64,000 nt of DNA, from assembly GCF_030817495.1 (NCBI RefSeq), contig NZ_JAUSZK010000001.1:5683001-5747000 (forward strand), in the 5' to 3' direction. Within the stretch, counting starts at the first letter, position 1, and each line of letters opens with the position of its first letter. The DNA is from Streptomyces sp. V3I7 (GTDB lineage Bacteria; Actinomycetota; Actinomycetes; Streptomycetales; Streptomycetaceae). The notes under the pieces were generated by a model. The model did no database searches, had not been told where the DNA came from, and saw only the letters and a program-made list of their open reading frames with translations. This document shows positions 57,396 to 64,000 of the stretch, piece after piece. A program made the position numbers and the translations under genes.

Positions 57396-58274
57396 TCAGT
57401 CCTTCGCCTCGACGGCGTGGCCGCCGAACTGGTTGCGCAGGGCCGCGATCATCTTCATCTGCGGGGAGTCCTCCTGGCGGGAGGCGAAGCGCGCGAAGAG
57501 CGAGGCGGTGATCGCCGGCAGCGGCACGGCCTCGTCGATCGCGGCCTCGACCGTCCAGCGGCCCTCGCCCGAGTCCTCGGCGTAGCCCTTCAGCCGGTCC
57601 AGGTGCTCGTCGGCGTCCAGGGCGTTGACCGCGAGGTCGAGCAGCCAGGAGCGGATGACCGTGCCGTCCTGCCAGGAGCGGAAGACCTCACGCACGTTCT
57701 CCACCGACTTGGCCTTCTCCAGGAGCTCCCAGCCCTCGGCGTAGGCCTGCATCATGGCGTACTCGATGCCGTTGTGGACCATCTTCGAGAAGTGGCCGGA
57801 GCCGACCTTGCCCGCGTGGACGTAGCCGTACGGGCCCTCGGGCTTCAGGGCGTCGAAGATCGGCTGGAGCCGGTCGACGTGCTCCTTCTCGCCGCCGACC
57901 ATCAGGGCGTAGCCGTTCTCCAGGCCCCAGACGCCGCCGGAGACGCCCGCGTCGACGAAGCCGATGCCCTTGGCGGCGAGCTCCTCGGCGTGCTTCTCGT
58001 CGTCGGTCCAGCGGGAGTTGCCGCCGTCGACCACCACGTCACCGGGGGAGAGCAGGTCGCCCAGCTCGTCGACGACGGACTGGGTGGCCTCGCCGGCCGG
58101 GACCATCACCCAGACGGTACGCGGGGCTTCGAGCTTCTCGACCAGTTCGGCCAGGCTCTCGACGTCGGAGACCTCGGGGTTGCGGTCGTAGCCGACGACG
58201 GTGTGGCCCGCGCGGCGGATGCGCTCGCGCATGTTGCCGCCCATCTTGCCGAGGCCGATGAGTCCGAGCTGCAT
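57396..58274 (-). CDS. gnd: 6-phosphogluconate dehydrogenase, short NAD-type
   Basis: 292 residues, close to the short (about 300-residue) GntZ/YqeC-type enzyme. NAD-binding GLIGLGKMGGNM at the N terminus, VVDGGNSRWTDD substrate region, GSGHFSKMVHNGIEYAMMQA with the catalytic Lys. It forms ribulose-5-phosphate. On the same strand as pgi, 80 bp downstream. Confidence 0.93.
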   Translation of the reverse strand: MQLGLIGLGKMGGNMRERIRRAGHTVVGYDRNPEVSDVESLAELVEKLEAPRTVWVMVPAGEATQSVVDELGDLLSPGDVVVDGGNSRWTDDEKHAEELAAKGIGFVDAGVSGGVWGLENGYALMVGGEKEHVDRLQPIFDALKPEGPYGYVHAGKVGSGHFSKMVHNGIEYAMMQAYAEGWELLEKAKSVENVREVFRSWQDGTVIRSWLLDLAVNALDADEHLDRLKGYAEDSGEGRWTVEAAIDEAVPLPAITASLFARFASRQEDSPQMKMIAALRNQFGGHAVEAKD

Positions 58275-58319
58275 GTCAGTTCACTTCTTTCTGAGCGTTC
58301 TAAGCGTGTTTCGCGGTTC

Positions 58320-58365
58320 GCGGTTTCGCGGTTACGCGTTCTGCGGTTTCGCGGTTACGCGTTCT
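58320..58365. repeat. Two tandem 23-bp repeats overlapping the pgi stop
   Basis: GCGGTTTCGCGGTTACGCGT plus TCT is repeated exactly (58320-58342, 58343-58365). The second copy includes the pgi stop codon (58355-58357). Further degenerate GCGGTT units flank it. Confidence 0.85.
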
Positions 58366-60037
58366 TGAGCGTGCGGTACGCCGCGACGAGGGCGGTGGTC
58401 GAGGGATCGAGGCCGGGCACCTCGGCGCCCTCGGTGAGCGCGGGCTCGATGCGCTTGGCGAGGACCTTGCCCAGCTCGACGCCCCACTGGTCGAAGGAGT
58501 CGATGTCCCACACGGCACCCTGGACGAACACCTTGTGCTCGTAGAGCGCGACGAGCTGGCCCAGCACCGACGGGGTCAGTTCGGTGGCGAGGACGGTGGT
58601 GGTGGGGTGGTTGCCCTTGAAGGTGCGGTGCGGGACCTGCTCCTCGGCGACGCCCTCCGCGCGCACCTCCTGCGCCGTCTTGCCGAAGGCCAGCGCCTGC
58701 GTCTGGGCGAAGAAGTTCGCCATCAACAGGTCGTGCTGCGCCTTGAGTTCATCGCTCAGCTCGTCGACCGGACGGGCGAAGCCGATGAAGTCGGCGGGCA
58801 GCAGCTTCGTGCCCTGGTGGATGAGCTGGTAGTAGGCGTGCTGACCGTTCGTGCCCGGGGTGCCCCAGACGACCGGACCGGTCTGCCACTCCACCGGACG
58901 GCCCTGTCGGTCCACCGACTTGCCGTTGGACTCCATGTCCAGCTGCTGCAAGTAGGCGGTGAACTTGGACAGATAGTGGCTGTACGGCAGCACCGCGTGC
59001 GCCTGGGCGTCGAAGAAGTCGCCGTACCAGATGCCCAGCAGGCCGAGCAGCAGCGGGGCGTTGGCCTCGGCGGGCGCGGTGCGGAAGTGCTCGTCGACCA
59101 GGTGGAAGCCGTCGAGCATCTCGCGGAACCGGTCCGGGCCGATGGCGATCATCAGCGACAGGCCGATCGCCGAGTCGTAGGAGTAGCGGCCGCCGACCCA
59201 GTCCCAGAACTCGAACATGTTGTCCGGGTCGATACCGAAGTCGGTGACCTTCTCGGCGTTGGTCGACAGCGCGACGAAGTGCTTGGCCACCGCCTTCTCC
59301 TCGCCGCCCAGCCCGTCGAGCAGCCACGAACGCGCCGACGTCGCGTTCGTGATCGTCTCGATGGTGGTGAACGTCTTGGACGCGACGATGAACAGCGTCT
59401 CCGCCGGGTCCAGGTCCCGCACCGCCTCGTGCAGGTCGGAGCCGTCCACGTTCGACACGAAACGGAACGTCAGGTCCCGCGCCGCGAACGGGCGCAGCGC
59501 CTCGTACGCCATCGCGGGGCCCAGGTCCGAGCCGCCGATGCCGATGTTGACGACGTTCCTGATGCGCTTGCCGGTGTGGCCGGTCCACTCGCCGGAGCGG
59601 ACGCGGTCGGCGAACGCGCTCGTCTTGTCCAGCACGGCGTGCACGCCGGGGACGACGTTCTCGCCGTCGACCTCGATCACCGCGTCCCGCGGGGCGCGCA
59701 GGGCGGTGTGCAGCACCGCGCGCTTCTCGGTGACGTTGATCTTCTCACCGCGGAACATGGCGTCCCGCAGCCCGAACACGTCGGTGGCGGTGGCCAGTTC
59801 CTGGAGCAGCGCGAGGGTCGTGTCGGTGATCAGGTTCTTGCTGTAGTCGATGAGCAGGTCCCCGACCCGCACGGTGTACCGCTCGGCACGCGCGGGGTCC
59901 TCGGCGAACAGCTCGCGCAGGCCGGCGTGCCACTCGGCGCGGTGGTCGGCGAGGGCCGTCCACTGGGGCCGCCGGTTCAGCCGGGGGGCCTCCCGCGGAT
60001 CCGACGTCGAGGACGCGGAGGACGTGGAGTCAGGCAT
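58355..60037 (-). CDS. pgi: Glucose-6-phosphate isomerase
   Basis: 560 residues. Signatures: [40 protein letters not shown] and the C-terminal [18 protein letters not shown]. Full-length. It interconverts glucose-6-P and fructose-6-P. ATG one base after the opcA stop. The N-terminal 12 residues are Ser-rich. Confidence 0.95.
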   Translation of the reverse strand: MPDSTSSASSTSDPREAPRLNRRPQWTALADHRAEWHAGLRELFAEDPARAERYTVRVGDLLIDYSKNLITDTTLALLQELATATDVFGLRDAMFRGEKINVTEKRAVLHTALRAPRDAVIEVDGENVVPGVHAVLDKTSAFADRVRSGEWTGHTGKRIRNVVNIGIGGSDLGPAMAYEALRPFAARDLTFRFVSNVDGSDLHEAVRDLDPAETLFIVASKTFTTIETITNATSARSWLLDGLGGEEKAVAKHFVALSTNAEKVTDFGIDPDNMFEFWDWVGGRYSYDSAIGLSLMIAIGPDRFREMLDGFHLVDEHFRTAPAEANAPLLLGLLGIWYGDFFDAQAHAVLPYSHYLSKFTAYLQQLDMESNGKSVDRQGRPVEWQTGPVVWGTPGTNGQHAYYQLIHQGTKLLPADFIGFARPVDELSDELKAQHDLLMANFFAQTQALAFGKTAQEVRAEGVAEEQVPHRTFKGNHPTTTVLATELTPSVLGQLVALYEHKVFVQGAVWDIDSFDQWGVELGKVLAKRIEPALTEGAEVPGLDPSTTALVAAYRTLKNA

Positions 60038-60038
60038 G

Positions 60039-60965
60039 TCAGGAGTTCTCCTCGGTGCCCTCGCCCCGAAGGGCGACGGCGTACATCTCGTCAGCGTCGA
60101 GGCGGCGCAGCTCCTCGGCGATGAGTTCGGAGGTCGGGCGGACCTTCAGGGCGAGCGTGCGCGACGGCTGGCCCGGCAGGGTCAGCGTGGCCAGCGGGCC
60201 CTCGGGCCGGTCGATGACGATCTCGCCGTTCGCCGTGCCCAGGCGGACGGCCGTGACGACCGGTCCCTCGGTGACGACCCGCTCGACCGGGACGCCCAGG
60301 CGGGCCTCCAGCCAGCGTGCGAGCAGCTCGGCGCTGGGGTTCTCCGCCTCGCTCTCGACCGCGGCCGAGGTGATGTTCACCCGGGCCTGGTCCAGCGCGG
60401 CGGCCAGCATCGAGCGCCACGGGGTCAGCCGGGTCCAGGCGAGGTCGGTGTCACCCGGAGCGTAGGAACGGGCCCGCAGCTCCAGGGCTTCCAGCGGGTG
60501 CTCGACGGCGTACATGTCGGTGATCCGGCGCTGGGCGAGGGCGCCGAGGGCGTCCTTGGCCGCGTTCTCCGGCGCGTTCACCGGCCACCAGACGACCACG
60601 GGGGCGTCCGGCAGCAGCAGCGGCAGCACGACGGAGGCGGCGTGGTCGGAGACCTCGCCGTACGTGCGCAGGATGACCGTCTCGCCCGTACCGGCGTCCG
60701 CGCCGACCCGGACCTCGGCGTCCAGCCGGGAGGCCGTGCGGTCGCGGGGGGTGCGGGCGTGCCGCTTGATGACGACCAGGGTGCGCGAGGGGTGCTCGTG
60801 CGAGGCCTCCTCGGCCGCCCTGATCGAGTCGTAGGCGTTCTCCTCGTCCGTGACGATGACCATCGTCAGGACCATGCCCACCGCCGGCGTGCCGATGGCC
60901 CGACGGCCCTCCACCAGCGCCTTGTTGATCTTGCTTGCCGTGGTGTCGGTCAGGTCGATCTTCAT
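60039..60965 (-). CDS. opcA: OpcA, glucose-6-phosphate dehydrogenase assembly protein
   Basis: 308 residues. Matches the actinobacterial OpcA pattern ([53 protein letters not shown]). It overlaps zwf by four bases and activates or assembles G6PDH. Confidence 0.93.
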   Translation of the reverse strand: MKIDLTDTTASKINKALVEGRRAIGTPAVGMVLTMVIVTDEENAYDSIRAAEEASHEHPSRTLVVIKRHARTPRDRTASRLDAEVRVGADAGTGETVILRTYGEVSDHAASVVLPLLLPDAPVVVWWPVNAPENAAKDALGALAQRRITDMYAVEHPLEALELRARSYAPGDTDLAWTRLTPWRSMLAAALDQARVNITSAAVESEAENPSAELLARWLEARLGVPVERVVTEGPVVTAVRLGTANGEIVIDRPEGPLATLTLPGQPSRTLALKVRPTSELIAEELRRLDADEMYAVALRGEGTEENS

Positions 60966-62680
60966 GGCCTGCGCCAGCTCCGTCCGTCTCGTGCGAGCAT
61001 CTCGTCCGCCTCCTCGGGTCCCCAGCTGCCCGAGGAGTACTGCGCCGGCCTGCCGTTCTCCGCCCAGTACTCCTCGATCGGGTCGAGGATCTTCCAGGAC
61101 TCTTCCACTTCCTGGACGCGGGGGAACAGGTTGGCGTCACCGAGGAGCACGTCCAGGATGAGCCGCTCGTACGCCTCCGGGCTCGACTCCGTGAACGACT
61201 CGCCGTAGGCGAAGTCCATGGAGACGTCCCGGATCTCCATCGAGGTGCCGGGCACCTTCGAACCGAAGCGTACGGTCATGCCCTCGTCCGGCTGGACGCG
61301 GATGACGATCGCGTTCTGCCCGAGCTCCTCCGTCGCCGTCGAGTCGAACGGCGAGTGCGGGGCCCGCTTGAAGACCACCGCGATCTCGGTGACCCGGCGG
61401 CCGAGCCGCTTGCCCGTGCGCAGGTAGAACGGGACGCCCGCCCAGCGGCGGTTGTCCACCTCCAGCTTGATCGCGGCGAAGGTGTCGGTCTTCGACTTGG
61501 GGTCGATGCCCTCCTCCTCGAGGTAGCCGACGACCTTCTCGCCGCCCTGCCAGCCCTCGGCGTACTGGCCGCGCACCGTGTGCTCGCCCAGGTTCTCCGG
61601 CAGCCGCACGGACTTGAGGACCTTGAGCTTCTCGGTGAGCAGCGCGTCGGCGTCGAAGGCGATGGGCTCCTCCATCGCGGTGAGCGCCAGCAGTTGGAGC
61701 AGGTGGTTCTGGATGACGTCACGGGCCGCGCCGATGCCGTCGTAGTAACCGGCCCGGCCGCCGATGCCGATGTCCTCCGCCATGGTGATCTGCACGTGGT
61801 CGACGTACGACCGGTTCCAGATCGGCTCGTACATCTGGTTGGCGAAGCGGAGCGCCAGCAGGTTCTGGACGGTCTCCTTGCCGAGGTAGTGGTCGATGCG
61901 GAACACCTGGTCCGGCTCGAACACCTCGTGCACGATCTCGTTCAGCTCGCGGGCGCTGGCCAGGTCGTGGCCGAACGGCTTCTCGATGACCGCGCGGCGC
62001 CAGGAGCCCTCCGGCGCGTCGGCCAGGCCGTGCTTCTTGAGCTGCTGCACGACCTTCGGGAAGAACTTCGGCGGCACGGAGAGGTAGTACGCGAAGTTGC
62101 CGTTCGTGCCCCGCGAGGCGTTCAGCTCGTCGACCGCGTCACGCAGCTGCTCGAACGCCGTGTCGTCGTCGAAGTCACCCGGGATGAACCGCATGCCCTC
62201 GGCGAGCTGCTGCCAGACCTCCTCGCGGAACGGGGTGCGCGAGTGCTCGCGCACCGCGTCGTGCACCACCTGGGCGAAGTCCTGGTCCTCCCACTCGCGG
62301 CGGGCGAAGCCGACCAGCGAGAAGCCCGGCGGCAGCAGGCCGCGGTTGGCCAGGTCGTACACGGCCGGCATCAGCTTCTTGCGGGACAGGTCTCCGGTCA
62401 CACCGAAGATGACCAGGCCCGACGGCCCCGCGATCTGCGGGAGCCGTCGGTCGCGCGCGTCGCGCAGCGGGTTGGCCCAGTCGGTGGCCGGTCCGACGGG
62501 CACCTCGACGTCGGGCACCCGCACGTCGGCCGGGGCCGTCTTCTTGGCCGCCGGCGGCTTCGCCTTGGTCTTCGTCTTCGCGGCGGGAGCCGCGGCCTGC
62601 GCCTTCTCCTCGGAGGCGGCGGGCGTGGTCCCCTCGTCGGCGGCCGCAGCCGTCTTCCTCTCGCGGGGAGCCGTGCTCAC
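60962..62680 (-). CDS. zwf: Glucose-6-phosphate dehydrogenase
   Basis: 572 residues. NADP-binding [14 protein letters not shown], substrate signature [16 protein letters not shown]. The first 62 residues are an Ala/Lys/Pro-rich extension ([18 protein letters not shown]) absent from most G6PDHs of about 510 residues. Overlaps tal by four bases. First oxidative pentose-phosphate step. Confidence 0.95.
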   Translation of the reverse strand: MSTAPRERKTAAAADEGTTPAASEEKAQAAAPAAKTKTKAKPPAAKKTAPADVRVPDVEVPVGPATDWANPLRDARDRRLPQIAGPSGLVIFGVTGDLSRKKLMPAVYDLANRGLLPPGFSLVGFARREWEDQDFAQVVHDAVREHSRTPFREEVWQQLAEGMRFIPGDFDDDTAFEQLRDAVDELNASRGTNGNFAYYLSVPPKFFPKVVQQLKKHGLADAPEGSWRRAVIEKPFGHDLASARELNEIVHEVFEPDQVFRIDHYLGKETVQNLLALRFANQMYEPIWNRSYVDHVQITMAEDIGIGGRAGYYDGIGAARDVIQNHLLQLLALTAMEEPIAFDADALLTEKLKVLKSVRLPENLGEHTVRGQYAEGWQGGEKVVGYLEEEGIDPKSKTDTFAAIKLEVDNRRWAGVPFYLRTGKRLGRRVTEIAVVFKRAPHSPFDSTATEELGQNAIVIRVQPDEGMTVRFGSKVPGTSMEIRDVSMDFAYGESFTESSPEAYERLILDVLLGDANLFPRVQEVEESWKILDPIEEYWAENGRPAQYSSGSWGPEEADEMLARDGRSWRRP

Positions 62681-63825
62681 GACGCGTCAACTCCCTTGCT
62701 GTCGAGGGACTTCGCGACGGCGTCGAGCAGCTGCACCCAGGCGACGTCGAACTTGGCGACGGCCTCGTCCTCGAGCTGCTGCACGACCTCGTCGTAGGAG
62801 ATGCCGAGGGCCTCGACGGCGGCGAGGTCGGCGCGGGCCTGCTCGTAGCGGCTGGTCACCGTGTCGCCGGTGATCTCGCCACGGGCGGCGGTGGCGTCGA
62901 GGGTGGCCTCCGGCATCGTGTTGACGGTGCCGGGCGCGACCAGCTCGTCGACGTACAGCGTGTCCTTGTACGCCGGGTCCTTCACGCCGGTCGAGGCCCA
63001 CAGGGGGCGCTGCTTGTTGGCGCTCGCGGTCTCCAGGGCCGTCCAGCGGTCCGAGGAGAAGACGTCCTCGTACGCCTCGTAGGCGAGCCGCGCGTTGGCG
63101 AGCGCCGCCTTGCCCTTGAGGGCCAGGGCCTCGTCGGTGCCGAGGACCGTCAGGCGCTTGTCGATCTCGCTGTCGACGCGGGAGACGAAGAAGGAGGCCA
63201 CGGAGTGGATCAGCGACAGGTCCAGGCCGCGGGCCTTGGCCTTCTCCAGGCCGGCCAGGTAGGCGTCCATGACCTCGCGGTAGCGCTCCAGCGAGAAGAT
63301 CAGCGTGACGTTGACGCTGATGCCGAGGCCGATGACCTCGGTGATCGCCGGGAGGCCCGCCTTGGTGGCCGGGATCTTGATCATGACGTTCGGGCGGTCG
63401 ACCAGCCAGGCCAGCTGCTTGGCCTCGGCGATCGTGGCCGTCGTGTCGTGCGCCAGGCGCGGGTCGACCTCGATGGAGACGCGGCCGTCGCGGCCGGCGG
63501 TGGCGTCGTACACGGGGCGCAGGATGTCGGCTGCGTCCCGGACGTCGGCCGTGGTCATCATGCGCACGGCCTCGTCGACCGTGACACCGCGCACGGCCAG
63601 GTCCGTGAGCTGCTCCTCGTAGCCCTCGCCCGAGCCGATGGCGGCCTGGAAGATCGAGGGGTTGGTGGTCACGCCCACGACGTTCTTGGTCGCGATGAGC
63701 TCGGCGAGGTTGCCGGTGGTGATCCGCCCCCGCGAGAGGTCGTCCAGCCAGATCGAGACGCCCGCGTCGGACAGGCGCTGGAGGGTTTCAGCGGTGGCGG
63801 GGGCTTCGGTGGTCACTGTGTTCAT
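62677..63825 (-). CDS. tal: Transaldolase
   Basis: 382 residues, ATG 63825 with AGAAGGAAG directly upstream; the frame is open further upstream but that part is antisense of the tkt end. Motifs: [27 protein letters not shown] (Schiff-base Lys) and [13 protein letters not shown] [15 protein letters not shown]. Long actinobacterial type. 19 bp after tkt. Confidence 0.95.
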   Translation of the reverse strand: MNTVTTEAPATAETLQRLSDAGVSIWLDDLSRGRITTGNLAELIATKNVVGVTTNPSIFQAAIGSGEGYEEQLTDLAVRGVTVDEAVRMMTTADVRDAADILRPVYDATAGRDGRVSIEVDPRLAHDTTATIAEAKQLAWLVDRPNVMIKIPATKAGLPAITEVIGLGISVNVTLIFSLERYREVMDAYLAGLEKAKARGLDLSLIHSVASFFVSRVDSEIDKRLTVLGTDEALALKGKAALANARLAYEAYEDVFSSDRWTALETASANKQRPLWASTGVKDPAYKDTLYVDELVAPGTVNTMPEATLDATAARGEITGDTVTSRYEQARADLAAVEALGISYDEVVQQLEDEAVAKFDVAWVQLLDAVAKSLDSKGVDAS

Positions 63826-63844
63826 CTTCCTTCTGGCGATCGGA

Positions 63845-64000
63845 TCAGGCACGCGCGGCGGCCAGGGATTCCCGGGCGACGGCGACGACGTTCTCGGGGG
63901 TGAAGCCGAACTCGGCGAACAGGGTCTTGGCGTCGGCGGAGGCGCCGAAGTGCTCGAGGGAGACGATGCGTCCTGCGTCACCTACGTAGCGGTACCACGT
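63845..64000 (-). CDS. tkt: Transketolase, C-terminal end (partial)
   Basis: The last 51 codons read [20 protein letters not shown] and [19 protein letters not shown], the standard transketolase C terminus. The gene enters from the right edge and heads the tkt-tal-zwf-opcA-pgi-gnd run. Confidence 0.93.
   Translation of the reverse strand, partial: TWYRYVGDAGRIVSLEHFGASADAKTLFAEFGFTPENVVAVARESLAAARA

Overview
The window is high-GC actinobacterial DNA, almost certainly from a Streptomyces. Evidence for this is the dense GTG/TTG starts and 4-bp stop/start overlaps, the conservon (cvnA-D plus P450), the developmentally typical P450s, a Streptomyces-type palindromic repeat, and a pentose-phosphate operon (tkt-tal-zwf-opcA-pgi-gnd). 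From memory the right third follows S. coelicolor around SCO6648-SCO6663; this was not checked by alignment.

Region 1 (1-21.2 kb) is an accessory island of chaperones, dynamin-like GTPases and a PLD-type nuclease. At the left, on the minus strand, lie a TPR/zinc protein, a J-domain-like protein without HPD, a GrpE-like protein and an Hsp70 with four C-terminal zinc ribbons (running off the edge). At 8.8-14.2 kb is a tightly coupled four-gene operon: C2H2 zinc-finger protein, coiled-coil protein, second Hsp70 with a Cys-rich tail, and a coiled-coil protein with a possible RelE/ParE-like tail. Next come an unknown protein and a two-HKD PLD-family protein, then two dynamin-like GTPases. Two of these genes are split: the GTPase domain of a LeoA-like dynamin (18.54-19.08 kb, minus) and its helical half (7.02-8.21 kb, plus) lie 11.5 kb apart in opposite orientation. 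The PLD gene is split reciprocally at the same two points. The simplest reading is an 11.5-kb inversion. Undoing it restores both genes and puts nearly the whole island on one strand.

Region 2 (21.2-28.1 kb) is a mobile-element scar: an IS110 fragment, an rve-transposase fragment, a serine-recombinase tail, and an Rhs/YD-repeat toxin gene broken by an IS5-like and an IS3 element and by frameshifts. Its toxin tail and a putative immunity gene remain. A truncated DUF5954 gene follows.

Region 3 (28.5-40.4 kb) holds a conservon with a CYP157-type P450 lacking ExxR, an ABBA aromatic prenyltransferase with a convergent flavin monooxygenase (probably prenylated indole metabolism), a decayed GH31 glycosidase, a second serine-recombinase tail, a WS/DGAT-like acyltransferase, a second P450 and a membrane protein.

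Region 4 (40.4-46.8 kb) is a lipid-type oxidation operon: Baeyer-Villiger monooxygenase, AurF-like diiron protein, FprB-type ferredoxin-NADP reductase, acyl-CoA dehydrogenase and a TetR regulator.

Region 5 (47-54.9 kb) is a small unusual metabolite cluster: CDP-alcohol phosphotransferase, dehydrogenase, PTPS homologue, glycosyltransferase, methyltransferase, membrane protein, creatininase-family hydrolase and a GTP cyclohydrolase II. The cyclohydrolase carries Met120, as in the FAPy-forming S. coelicolor enzyme.

Region 6 (54.9-64 kb) has a serine hydrolase, an F420/PPOX protein, a histidine phosphatase and the pentose-phosphate genes. No rRNA, tRNA or CRISPR array was recognised.
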